From positions 62,001-126,000 of the forward strand of contig JACERV010000007.1 in assembly GCA_013911065.1 (NCBI GenBank): a DNA stretch of 64,000 nt, in the 5' to 3' direction. How positions within the stretch are numbered: position 1 is the stretch's first letter; the number at the start of each line of letters is the position of its first letter. Origin of the DNA: Ruminococcus sp. (GTDB lineage: Bacteria; Bacillota; Clostridia; Lachnospirales; Lachnospiraceae). Both the position numbers and the translations under genes were made by a program. Shown in pieces: positions 49,930-59,003 of the stretch. Below the pieces are notes generated by a model. It worked only from the letters and a program-made list of their open reading frames with translations. It ran no database searches and was not told the DNA's origin.

Positions 49930-50307
49930 TTATTTGGATTTCCACAGGCTATGTAGGTTGCAGTATGCAAGTGCACCGATAACTTCATCTCCATCTGTAA
50001 GAGCAAATTCTGCCTTAGGTTCATCCCCAGGATTCAATTCTTTACGCTGCATTCCTTCTTTCGTACTGAGAACAATCCATTCAATATAATGCTCTTCTGC
50101 CATAGGATGTGGTACGGAACCTACTTCCACAGTAACTATATTTCCGTCTACACTGACTACAGGAACATGCTTCTCTGCTGCTGCATCTACACTTCCAGGT
50201 ACAATCTCTTTCATAGGTTGTCCGCAGCATATTGTCGGTACTCCAGTATCTTTTACCATAGCAATTATTTTTCCGCAAATCTCACAGCTATAAAATTTTA
50301 ATTCCAT
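49930..50307 (-). CDS. dfx: Desulfoferrodoxin (superoxide reductase)
   Basis: N-terminal CEICGKIIAMVKDTGVPTICCGQPM iron site plus EKHVPVV, VGSVPHPMAEEHYIEWIVL, CNLHSLW neelaredoxin ligands; start 50307. Confidence 0.95.
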   Translation of the reverse strand: MELKFYSCEICGKIIAMVKDTGVPTICCGQPMKEIVPGSVDAAAEKHVPVVSVDGNIVTVEVGSVPHPMAEEHYIEWIVLSTKEGMQRKELNPGDEPKAEFALTDGDEVIGALAYCNLHSLWKSK

Positions 50308-50344
50308 AAACTTACACTCCTTTGCCATATTTTAGTTTTAAGTT

Positions 50345-50373
50345 ATTATACCACATTCTGCATTGCTAATCAA
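50345..50373 (-). promoter_or_regulatory. SigA-type promoter of desulfoferrodoxin
   Basis: Minus strand TTGATT (50368-50373) - N17 - TATAAT (50345-50350). Confidence 0.6.
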
Positions 50374-50600
50374 CGAATATCCCTATGTATGATATGTTTT
50401 ATATCGGCAATATGCGCTTTGTCCATAACCGACTCCTGATTAACCATTATGGCCTCTTCCAGTTCTCCCCGCAATATTCTGACTTCTTTTGGGGCTTCAA
50501 TGGCAAGTTTCACTGCATCCGCTCCAACTTCCATCACAGAAATCCGGATATTGTCTCCTATTAAAAGTGTTTCTCCCTTTTTGCGCTGCAGTACAAGCAT
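50370..50600 (-). CDS. csrA: Carbon storage regulator CsrA
   Basis: [47 protein letters not shown]. Confidence 0.97.
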   Translation of the reverse strand: MLVLQRKKGETLLIGDNIRISVMEVGADAVKLAIEAPKEVRILRGELEEAIMVNQESVMDKAHIADIKHIIHRDIR

Positions 50601-50603
50601 ATC

Positions 50604-51041
50604 TTAATCCCCCTTCTTCTGGAATTCGCTCAGAGCATGACGCATACGGTATTCCTCAGATGCAAGTATTACCTGCACTGCCTGCCTGCTCTCTGTATTA
50701 ACTACAATGGGGCATTTCAAATTCACTGTGCTTTTTTCCGATAATGTCCCAATAACACAGATTACATAAAATGAGAGCACTCCGGCATCCTCAGTCCCCA
50801 AATTCTTATAGTCTGCCAAAGATAATTCAGGTCGATAATCTTCCTTCAAGTAAAAGGGATTCATGATAATAAATGACAAATCAGTATTCTCAGTACTTTG
50901 AAGGCAGAGGACAGCATCACTATCCTCCTCAACAGGAAGAGGAAGAAATGTCTTATATTCCTCAAACCCAAACAGCCCCTCCTGGAAATGGATTAGTTCC
51001 TCTTCCATAAACAGACTGGAATTTATCACTTCTTTTTTCAT
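50604..51041 (-). CDS. fliW: Flagellar assembly factor FliW
   Basis: IHFQEGLFGFEEYKTFLPLP, NPFYLKEDYRPELS; immediately upstream of csrA. Confidence 0.95.
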   Translation of the reverse strand: MKKEVINSSLFMEEELIHFQEGLFGFEEYKTFLPLPVEEDSDAVLCLQSTENTDLSFIIMNPFYLKEDYRPELSLADYKNLGTEDAGVLSFYVICVIGTLSEKSTVNLKCPIVVNTESRQAVQVILASEEYRMRHALSEFQKKGD

Positions 51042-51064
51042 AATTTCCTCCGGTTCTAACCTTC

Positions 51065-51682
51065 CTATGCCATAACGTCAATGTTCTCTCCCGTAAATCT
51101 TGCACCGGCACTCGGGGGTACATAGATAGGACTGCCTATATATTCAATAGACACATCCGGATACTGTAAAATTGACAGCTCAATGCTTCCAGGTATAAAC
51201 TCTACCTTTCCCCAGTCTATTTTGGCATCAAAATTTAATCTATCCATCTGATAATTAATCGATATAGACGGAGGATCCCATTCAATATTTGCTCCCGTCT
51301 TGGGTATAAATCCCAGCTCAAATTCACCGGTGGCCGGAGCATTTCTCTGATCAAATATATATTGAAGGGCTTCTGCACCCTGCCCTATTTTTGCTTTCAA
51401 TAAAAGCTGTCCCTCCTTGGCAAATTGAGCTGTCGCCTCATACGTAGCCTGTGTTCCCTTCTGCGCTGCCTGATAAATTGCATTCTTCGTAGTAGGAACT
51501 ACAGAGTTTCTGGCCTCGTATGTATCCAGCCTGAGACGGATGGGACTGCTCTTAATTCTCAGTCCTCCTTCATCACGGCTGATTTCCAGTCTTGCTATAC
51601 CACCTCTGCGCTCCAGACGGGCATTATTTACTTTTAGCTGATACTCAATAGGTACATTTGTTATTTTAAGTAGTTGTTCCAT
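51065..51682 (-). CDS. DUF6470/YviE-family flagellar-locus protein
   Basis: Position between flgL and fliW as Bacillus yviE; ITNVPIEYQLKVNNARLE ... ISRDEGGLRIKSSPIRLRLDTYEARNS. Confidence 0.8.
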   Translation of the reverse strand: MEQLLKITNVPIEYQLKVNNARLERRGGIARLEISRDEGGLRIKSSPIRLRLDTYEARNSVVPTTKNAIYQAAQKGTQATYEATAQFAKEGQLLLKAKIGQGAEALQYIFDQRNAPATGEFELGFIPKTGANIEWDPPSISINYQMDRLNFDAKIDWGKVEFIPGSIELSILQYPDVSIEYIGSPIYVPPSAGARFTGENIDVMA

Positions 51683-51716
51683 TATTGCTCACCTTTTCTT
51701 TTTTATAATTATCATG

Positions 51717-52712
51717 CTACCTCATAAAATCCAAAAGAGATTGGGAAAAAATACTTGTTCCTATTTTCAGTGCTACATTGTACACATATTGTGCCCACGA
51801 AAAATTCGTAATAGCCTCTGCTTCATCAATATTCACATCATTCTTGTATTGTTCTGTGATGTTTAATTTCTCGTTTTCCAGTCTGTTCAGTGTGGAATCA
51901 AGGAGCTGGGTTTTCGTTCCCAGTCCTGTCAATTGGTTCCTCATGTCATCACTGCCTTTATTAAACTGGGTCCACAGCTTCTCATAAGCTGCCGAATCAA
52001 AATGATCTTTCTCAAGCAAATCTGCCATCTGTCCCGCCAGAACAATGAGATTCTTGCTTGTTCCGTCAGCCGTCTGACCATATCCTACCGCATTAACTCC
52101 AGGAAAAGCTGCATCGAAAGCACTGGAAGGAACGACCTCTCCGCCCGAGAATGTAAATCCATATCCCAGATCCACATAGGAGTGTTCCTGTGACAGCTCC
52201 TTCATTACGGCCTCATTGGCTGGGTCATTTACATCCAGCCCTCTATATAGAACTTTTCCATCCTGGGATAATTCAAAAGGTGCATTGGAGCCATCATTTC
52301 CTGCCATCACATAAGTATTGCCATATTTTGCATTTAGAGTAATGATCATAGATTGCTGTAATGATCTTAAATTCTGTGCATATGCACTTCTTCCTGTATC
52401 TCCGGCGGAATCACTCATAGCTGCCGTTGAATAGTTTTTATCGATTTCCTTTGCCATGGAACTCAGCTGTGTAATCGAGTCCTCCTGTGTATCCTGCCAT
52501 TTTTGTACTGTCTTCACAGTATTGGTATAATCTGCATTTCTGGCATACCGTGTCTCCAGCACCGAACCTCTGGCGGCTGCGGACGGATCCTCATATGAAT
52601 GAGCAAAACGGCGGCCCGTCTCCACCTGCCTGCGGGCCTGCTCCAGGCCGCTCATAGTGGAATTCAGATTATTCTGATAATTTCTTCGAATCATATTTGT
52701 TGTAATCCGCAT
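51717..52712 (-). CDS. flgL: Flagellar hook-associated protein FlgL (HAP3)
   Basis: MRITTNMIRRNYQNNLNSTMSGLEQARRQVETGRRF flagellin-like N-terminus; downstream of flgK. Confidence 0.93.
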   Translation of the reverse strand: MRITTNMIRRNYQNNLNSTMSGLEQARRQVETGRRFAHSYEDPSAAARGSVLETRYARNADYTNTVKTVQKWQDTQEDSITQLSSMAKEIDKNYSTAAMSDSAGDTGRSAYAQNLRSLQQSMIITLNAKYGNTYVMAGNDGSNAPFELSQDGKVLYRGLDVNDPANEAVMKELSQEHSYVDLGYGFTFSGGEVVPSSAFDAAFPGVNAVGYGQTADGTSKNLIVLAGQMADLLEKDHFDSAAYEKLWTQFNKGSDDMRNQLTGLGTKTQLLDSTLNRLENEKLNITEQYKNDVNIDEAEAITNFSWAQYVYNVALKIGTSIFSQSLLDFMR

Positions 52713-52723
52713 ACTTACATCTC

Positions 52724-54289
52724 CTACCTGCCGACAACGCCGGTTTCATTAATTAATTTGTCCAATAGCTGGTCCAAAGTGGTCATCAGTCTTGATGCTG
52801 CATTATAAGACTGCTGGTACCGCATCAGATCCATTACTTCTTCATCCAGATTGACACCGGATATCGCATCCTTGGAGTCGGATATCTGATTCAGCACAGC
52901 AAGATGACTCGTTAAAATAGAGGAAGAAGCTTTGCGCTCAATAGCCTGGGTGTTCTGGATATTATCAAACCCGGCCATTAACGTCCCCTTGAACACAGTA
53001 AAATCATGCTCTTTGTTGCTCAATTCATCTACCATCTTTAATATATTACTGTAAGCCGAAGTATTATCTGTCCCTCCCGCGCCCGGAGTTTGTGTCCTGG
53101 TCAGATTTATGGTGCCATCCATCCATCCATCGGAAATCTTGATATTCTCAGCGGTAAACGTGGCGGAGCCATCGCTTGTCGAAAATAAATCCTGTGGAAT
53201 GGTGTTGCCGGCTCCATCAACCGTCGCATTCAGATCATTCATCAATGTAGCAAAGGTACTCACAAACTTATCGAACATAGAACTGTAGTACCCAATTCCT
53301 TTGATATCCGAACCATCAAATACCTCAGACTTGTTGAGCATGTCTATCTTTCCTTTGAGAACCCCATTCTGCATCAAATCTGCAATATCAATGTTATTGA
53401 TATTGGTAGGATCAAGGGGGTCTTCCGGCGTTAGCGCGTCCTTAATCTTCAGGGAAACCGGTAAGCTCCCAGCCGATGTTCCAAGCTGGAATTCCCCGCC
53501 TTTGTCATCAGAAATCAGATTGTGGACATTTCCATCCTTATCTTTAAATGTAACCTTGAGAGTGTCTACAGCACTGTCACCTGTACCATGTGTTTCATAT
53601 GTAACCTGGATAGGCAGGTATGTAGCAAGGTCATCCAGAAGCTGGTTTCTCTGGTCTAAAAGCTCCAGAGCAGGATTCCCCATCACCTGGGTATTTTTGA
53701 TCGTCTTATTCAGCTCTACAATCTGCTGAAGACATGAATTTATATTCTTAATATCTGAGTTTTGAAGCTCGTCAACCGTATCACTTATCACATTGGAAAT
53801 TGATGTAGCATTCTGATGTATTGCATTCAGAAGAACAGTACAGGCAGAACGAACCAATGCGTCTGAGCTGCGTTCACCTGATTCTGACGGAATTGCCATA
53901 TTTTTAAGCTGTGAAATCACATCATTCAGGGCAGTCCGGATGGCAGCCGTGTCTGTCTCATCAAAAATGTTCCCAATCTTCTCCAGAATCTTGTCTGTGG
54001 CGTCAGCAGTTCCCACCTTTGCAATCTGATTTCTATATTGGATATCCAGATACGGGTCCCTGATCTGGATAATTCCCTTCATCATAACCCCCTGGCCCAC
54101 TTTATTATCGAAACTTGAACTTCCATAGCTCGCCCCCACAGGATTGATGCTTGCAAGGTCCAGTCTTTGTCTTGTATAGCCTGCCGTATTCACATTGGAA
54201 AGGTTCTGTCCCGCTACGTCAATTGCTCTCTGACTTGCACTCAGTGCATGCTGCGCCATTGTAAATCCGGCAAATGTAGAACGAATCAT
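52724..54289 (-). CDS. flgK: Flagellar hook-associated protein FlgK (HAP1)
   Basis: TFAGFTMAQHALSASQRAIDVAGQNLSNVNTAGYTRQRLDL; C-term LDEEVMDLMRYQQSYNAASRLMTTLDQLLDKLIN. Confidence 0.96.
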   Translation of the reverse strand: MIRSTFAGFTMAQHALSASQRAIDVAGQNLSNVNTAGYTRQRLDLASINPVGASYGSSSFDNKVGQGVMMKGIIQIRDPYLDIQYRNQIAKVGTADATDKILEKIGNIFDETDTAAIRTALNDVISQLKNMAIPSESGERSSDALVRSACTVLLNAIHQNATSISNVISDTVDELQNSDIKNINSCLQQIVELNKTIKNTQVMGNPALELLDQRNQLLDDLATYLPIQVTYETHGTGDSAVDTLKVTFKDKDGNVHNLISDDKGGEFQLGTSAGSLPVSLKIKDALTPEDPLDPTNINNIDIADLMQNGVLKGKIDMLNKSEVFDGSDIKGIGYYSSMFDKFVSTFATLMNDLNATVDGAGNTIPQDLFSTSDGSATFTAENIKISDGWMDGTINLTRTQTPGAGGTDNTSAYSNILKMVDELSNKEHDFTVFKGTLMAGFDNIQNTQAIERKASSSILTSHLAVLNQISDSKDAISGVNLDEEVMDLMRYQQSYNAASRLMTTLDQLLDKLINETGVVGR

Positions 54290-54308
54290 TGTATTCCTCC
54301 TCTCTTAA

Positions 54309-54758
54309 TCAAACTCTTCGGTTAGTCATATTTTTCAGGCCGGCAGAATCTGCTCTGCTCTCTGCATAAACCTGGCCTTTTGCATCATCAATCTTTTTAT
54401 TGACCTGACGAAGATTTACTTCCATAATTACAGTCAGATCCTCATGAACTTCCTGAAACATCTGCATTGTTCTGCTCATTTCATCAAACAAGGGGAGAAA
54501 ACGTGCTTTCTCTTCTCCGTCCAGCACCTCCAGTATTTCATGAAAGCTCATCCCTGCATATCCGGCCTCCGCCTGTATCCTGTCTTTTTCTTTCTCCAGG
54601 CCCCTTAACTGCATAATAGATGCCTGTTCCTTTATCATGTGGCCCTCAAGTACTGCAATCTGCTGTTCCCTGGCCGCATTTAACATCTTACTCTCAAGAG
54701 TAGTTAATTCCCGGAACAGAAGAATCATCTTTTGAATTACTTCATGGAACTCATTCAT
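54309..54758 (-). CDS. flgN: Flagellar chaperone FlgN-like protein
   Basis: Small coiled-coil protein between flgM and flgK. Confidence 0.8.
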   Translation of the reverse strand: MNEFHEVIQKMILLFRELTTLESKMLNAAREQQIAVLEGHMIKEQASIMQLRGLEKEKDRIQAEAGYAGMSFHEILEVLDGEEKARFLPLFDEMSRTMQMFQEVHEDLTVIMEVNLRQVNKKIDDAKGQVYAESRADSAGLKNMTNRRV

Positions 54759-55071
54759 CTGTCTGTTCTCCCTTCTGCAGCAATATCCTGCCTGCCAGCT
54801 TATCTATATCAATCTGATATGTTCCTTCTGCTATACTTTTCTTTAGTTCTTCCACCTTCACTTCCGGTGTAGGGCGGCTGACCTCGGATAAAACACGTTT
54901 TGTCAGGTCCTCCGTCATCTTCTTCTCCTCAACCTGTCGGCTGTTGGATGTAATTAAAATTTCATCAAAGTGTCTGCTTTTCCCACTAACAGAAACATTT
55001 TTATTGTCTGCAGTATTAGCTGCAGTCTGTGCTATATAGCGGTGTCTTGCACCATCAATAGAAATACCCAT
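54751..55071 (-). CDS. flgM: Anti-sigma factor FlgM
   Basis: C-terminal VKVEELKKSIAEGTYQIDIDKLAGRIL FlgM motif. Confidence 0.9.
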   Translation of the reverse strand: MGISIDGARHRYIAQTAANTADNKNVSVSGKSRHFDEILITSNSRQVEEKKMTEDLTKRVLSEVSRPTPEVKVEELKKSIAEGTYQIDIDKLAGRILLQKGEQTDE

Positions 55072-55164
55072 CTTTCATGCCTCCTTCTAAATGACAGCAA
55101 TATAGGTTTACTCTCTTATTACTTAATATCGTCACTTGTCAAACAATGTTAAGTTTTTATGTCT

Positions 55165-56541
55165 CTATTTTTTCCTGAACAGCTTTTTGAGGTTCTGCCG
55201 GATATTCCCGGCACCTACGCCCTTGCGCTTCAAATTTATTTTCATCCGTTCTATAACCTTTGCTTTTTCTTTATACCATTTTCCTATACTTTCCTTTACC
55301 TGACTGTACCAGGCCCCTACCCTTTCTGCTTTGGGGCTGTACCATCTGAGCGCACGTTCTTTTTTAGGGCCATAAAACCCATGCCAGATTCTCGACATAT
55401 CCTGGCTTTTCTGTATGATCCATAGATTTACCTGCTGTCCCGACATACGTAATATCCGCAGAAACCAACATAAAGGAAGAAGCCATGAGCGTTTTAAAAG
55501 AACCGGAAACATCGTACTCATGTACTCCATCTGCGGGAAGACCCATTCCATCATCTGCTGTCTCCTCTTACGCTTCAAATCCTTTTTATAAAAGTCCGCC
55601 ACTTCCCTCACAAGGGGCAGCAGTTTTTCGCTTTCTTTACGGCACTGGACTCCTTTTGACAAAATGTAGCGCTCCATAGAATCAAAGAGAACATCCTCCT
55701 GTGGAAACAGCATCCCTCCAAACCAAAAGGCTGCCAGTTTAATGATATAGTCTGGAAAATTTCCCAGGTCAAGATAGGCCAGCTCTTTGTAAACAACCGT
55801 CCAGTCCAGACTTTTGTATACACTGATGTAGTAAAACCACATGTCCAGTATAGATTGAATGTCTAAATTGCCCCTTGCATAACTCTCGGCAGCGCAGCCA
55901 ATCATATAAACATAAAATTCCTCCGGCTCAAATCCATGAATATAACGATAGTCCGTCTCTCTCCTATAGTCTTTTACCGGGAGAGAGAAGTACTTTTTGA
56001 TTTTCTTATTTGTAAAGTCCAGAGTACTCTGAAAAATCAGGAGGATTCCCGGTATTTTGTAATACCTTGTCTCTCCTTCTATTCTGGATTCCTGCTTTTC
56101 AAAATCCAGGGATTCCATCGTCTTTCTGATAATATCATCTTTCCCCTTTTCTACAAGGATTCTTACATATTTGGTTGATCTCATATCTAACTGAGGGTAA
56201 AAGTGACGCATACGGTATTCATGAAGTATAATACTATGTACCTTATGCTGCTCCAGAGCCTTCAAAACCTGAGGAACAACAGAAGTAAAGCGTTCCTCCC
56301 CGACCACCGCCTGGTGATAACGCTCTTCAAGTTTCTTTTTCCACGGTTCCAGCTCCTTGCTTTCAAAACCCAGAACGCCATAATAGACCACATTTGCAAC
56401 TCCGTGATAATCCGCTAATTTATAAAGGCTTCCCCAGTTTGGCTGTCTGACCCACCTGGGGATTTCATTCTGGCCTACAAGTGCACTAAGCAGCTCTATT
56501 AAACATTTCACTTCATAACTTCTGATTCTTTTTTCGCTCAT
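55165..56541 (-). CDS. Nucleotidyltransferase-like protein (NTP_transf_5-like fold) with substituted catalytic residues
   Basis: Overall layout ...YP....R.....LV... and C-terminal GNLDIQSILDMWFYY resemble the uncharacterised NTP_transf_5 family; the DxD site reads YVR. Confidence 0.5.
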   Translation of the reverse strand: MSEKRIRSYEVKCLIELLSALVGQNEIPRWVRQPNWGSLYKLADYHGVANVVYYGVLGFESKELEPWKKKLEERYHQAVVGEERFTSVVPQVLKALEQHKVHSIILHEYRMRHFYPQLDMRSTKYVRILVEKGKDDIIRKTMESLDFEKQESRIEGETRYYKIPGILLIFQSTLDFTNKKIKKYFSLPVKDYRRETDYRYIHGFEPEEFYVYMIGCAAESYARGNLDIQSILDMWFYYISVYKSLDWTVVYKELAYLDLGNFPDYIIKLAAFWFGGMLFPQEDVLFDSMERYILSKGVQCRKESEKLLPLVREVADFYKKDLKRKRRQQMMEWVFPQMEYMSTMFPVLLKRSWLLPLCWFLRILRMSGQQVNLWIIQKSQDMSRIWHGFYGPKKERALRWYSPKAERVGAWYSQVKESIGKWYKEKAKVIERMKINLKRKGVGAGNIRQNLKKLFRKK

Positions 56542-57262
56542 TCAGCACTCTTTTCTCCTCAAATATATCCATAGCTTTTGAATTATAAATGCCATGCCTT
56601 TCATCCAGCACTTTTACTCCAGACACCAGAGTAATTACACGCTTTTTCATAATTGTCACAAGTTCCCTGGAATGGCTGGCGACAATCATTGTCACACCGA
56701 GGCGGTTCAGGTCATCCAGCAGGCACATCAAATCCCAGGAAGCATCAGGATCCAGGTTTGCAGTCGGTTCATCTACGACCATGACTTTAGGGTTCATGAC
56801 AAGTGCTCTTGCCAGTTTGACCCTCGCAGCCTCTCCTACAGATAATTCATGTGGAAATGCAGACGCACGGTGAGAAATTCCTACTGTGCTCAGCGCCTGG
56901 CTGACCCTCTTTTTAATCAGGCGGTATGGTTGTTCTGTCACATACATGGCAAGGCTGACATTATCAAACGCAGTCCTGTCATTTAAAAGTCCCAGATCCA
57001 TCTCCATAATGCCAAACTGTCTCCGGAAATATGGACGCTTATGATTCGAGAGCTTCCCTGTATCAATTCCGCCTACCCAGATATCACCGGAAGTCGGTGT
57101 GAGCTGGCTGCTCAGAAGTTTCAGCAAGGTACTCTTTCCGGAACCGCTGCGGCCTACTACAAAAACAAATTCACCTTTTTCTATTTCAAAAGATACATTT
57201 TCAAGACCTATAACATCCTCGTTAAATATTTTTGTGACATTCTTAAATTCAATTTCTTTCAT
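56513..57262 (-). CDS. FtsE-like ABC ATPase with variant Q-loop and signature
   Basis: Walker A GRSGSGKST, Walker B VMVVDEPTANLDP, H-loop IVASHS; YFRRQFGIMEMDLGLLNDRTAFDNVSLAM aligns with FtsE RRQIGMIFQDHHLL. Confidence 0.85.
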   Translation of the reverse strand: MKEIEFKNVTKIFNEDVIGLENVSFEIEKGEFVFVVGRSGSGKSTLLKLLSSQLTPTSGDIWVGGIDTGKLSNHKRPYFRRQFGIMEMDLGLLNDRTAFDNVSLAMYVTEQPYRLIKKRVSQALSTVGISHRASAFPHELSVGEAARVKLARALVMNPKVMVVDEPTANLDPDASWDLMCLLDDLNRLGVTMIVASHSRELVTIMKKRVITLVSGVKVLDERHGIYNSKAMDIFEEKRVLNERKKNQKL

Positions 57263-57293
57263 GATACGGTCCTTTTCTTCCTTTTCTGTGTGC

Positions 57294-57320
57294 TTATCTT
57301 TTCTCTTCCTGGTCCGATAA
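57294..57320 (+). promoter_or_regulatory. SigD/FliA-like promoter of the C39-like peptidase
   Basis: TTAT-N15-TCCGATAA compared with consensus TAAA-N15-GCCGATAA/T. Confidence 0.45.
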
Positions 57321-57342
57321 TATTTAAAGGAAGGAGGATACT

Positions 57343-58053
57343 ATGAAATTTATAAAGCGGATTTTTACTATATTTTTTTTCACATTTCTCGGTATACTTA
57401 TTTTCTCCTCTCCGGTCTCCAGGCATGTTCACTCCAAAGAACCGGAAATTCTAAAAGATTCTGTAAAGCTTTCCCGGCAGGAAGATGTGCCTATCGTAAC
57501 TGTGAAAAAAGAGGAGGAACCCAAAGGTCATGCGGTTCCGATTACCATGTACAGCCAGCATGATCCTGCCTGGAGCAGCTACCTGTACGGAGGAATAGAC
57601 CCTATGACTACCCACGGATGCGGACCGACAGCCCTTGCTATGGCCGTCAGTTCACTCTCAGATACAGCCATCACTCCCGTTGATGCGGCCCAGTGGTCTG
57701 CTACAAATGGATGTTACTCTCCAAATAATGGTTCTGTACATGCTTTAATTCCAAACGGTGCCGCAAGCTACGGGCTGCGTGTGGAAAAGCTTTCTCAGCT
57801 TACTCCCGATGCCTTCCGTTCTGCCCTGTCATTTGACAAGCTTCTGGTGCTCCTTATGGGTCCGGGAGACTTTTCCGATTCGGGCCATTTTATTATAGCA
57901 TACGGGTATGATGAAAATGGTTCCATATTAGTTGCCGACCCGGCAAGCGAAGAACGCTCCAGTATGCATTGGTCTGCTGAAGTCCTGATCAGCCAGCTCA
58001 GCACATATGCAAAAAACGGCGGTCCCGTATGGGTATTGTCCAAACCAGAATGA
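57343..58053 (+). CDS. Secreted C39-like (papain-fold) cysteine peptidase
   Basis: Signal/TM N-terminus; THGCGPTALAMAVSSL (Cys), DSGHFIIAYGYDENGSILVADPAS (His/Asp), typical of peptidase_C39_2. Confidence 0.88.
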   Translation: MKFIKRIFTIFFFTFLGILIFSSPVSRHVHSKEPEILKDSVKLSRQEDVPIVTVKKEEEPKGHAVPITMYSQHDPAWSSYLYGGIDPMTTHGCGPTALAMAVSSLSDTAITPVDAAQWSATNGCYSPNNGSVHALIPNGAASYGLRVEKLSQLTPDAFRSALSFDKLLVLLMGPGDFSDSGHFIIAYGYDENGSILVADPASEERSSMHWSAEVLISQLSTYAKNGGPVWVLSKPE

Positions 58054-58153
58054 AGAGTCTGACAAGCCAGACTCGTGCGCCGAAGCGCGGTCGCTTTAGC
58101 AGCCATTTTTTTATGTGCGCTGCGCATCCCCCCGGATGAGTTTCCTATTATAT

Positions 58154-58200
58154 AAAAAGCCTTCGAAATTACGGCGGGCCTGTAATTCCGAAGGTTTTTA
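58154..58200. terminator. Bidirectional terminator between the C39-like gene and the fliS operon
   Basis: AAAAAGCCTTCGAAATTAC-loop-GTAATTCCGAAGGTTTTTA. Confidence 0.8.
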
Positions 58201-58623
58201 TCATTTACGGTAATAAGATTCACCGCCTGCAAGGCGGCTGCTTAATATTCTGTCTATCTCAACAGTCTGTCCCCAGATACGTTTCGTTGCCTGTACTGTG
58301 TCCGCGATTTGCTTCCACATCACATTCTCATCTTCATCCGGAACATCCGCAGGTACATCTCCTCTCAGAACTGCATGAACTCTCTCTTGTATGTCCTCTG
58401 CCGTATTGGAAAAAAGCCGCTGAATACTTGCATCACAATTACTGATTTTCTCCAGCTCGTTCCCTCTCATCTCAAGGACCATCCGGGTCACCAGTTTGTC
58501 ATCACTGGAAAGACCCTCGCCAAGCTCCTTTGTAAGCCGCTGCACTTCATTCATATAACGGTACTTTTTCTGCACCTCTGTCAGAATCACAGACAGCAGC
58601 TCCTTCATATACCCTTCTCTCAT
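58201..58623 (-). CDS. Small protein downstream of fliS, putative flagellar export chaperone (FlgN/FliT-like)
   Basis: 140-aa predicted helical protein overlapping the fliS stop; position typical of fliT/flgN-like genes. Confidence 0.5.
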   Translation of the reverse strand: MREGYMKELLSVILTEVQKKYRYMNEVQRLTKELGEGLSSDDKLVTRMVLEMRGNELEKISNCDASIQRLFSNTAEDIQERVHAVLRGDVPADVPDEDENVMWKQIADTVQATKRIWGQTVEIDRILSSRLAGGESYYRK

Positions 58624-58985
58624 ACTGCCTTCTCCGCCGCCGCAAATGCATCCCGCAAATCCTTCACCAATGGCTGCAGCTCCTGTATGGTTTCTTTTTT
58701 CCTTCCTGCCTGCAGTCTGCTCAGCTCATAAATAAAGAAGTCATACATATTCCCCAGCTCCATACTGATTGTATAATTATGATTCAGCGTATCCTTCAGA
58801 TAATTCACAATCTCCACAGAACGACCCACGGACTGCTCAAACAACTCGTAATTCTCCATCCCCAGTGCAATCTCTGCACGTTTTAACCGTTTCAGCAGCT
58901 CATCATAAAGTAAAAGAAGCAGCTCACCCTGTGTCATAGTCATAACTGACTGCTCTTTATATTGTTGGTATCCATTCCCGTTCAT
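58620..58985 (-). CDS. fliS: Flagellar export chaperone FliS
   Basis: YQQYKEQSVMTMTQGELLLLLYDELLKRLKRAEIAL. Confidence 0.95.
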   Translation of the reverse strand: MNGNGYQQYKEQSVMTMTQGELLLLLYDELLKRLKRAEIALGMENYELFEQSVGRSVEIVNYLKDTLNHNYTISMELGNMYDFFIYELSRLQAGRKKETIQELQPLVKDLRDAFAAAEKAV

Positions 58986-59003
58986 TTTTATCCTACCTTC
59001 TTT

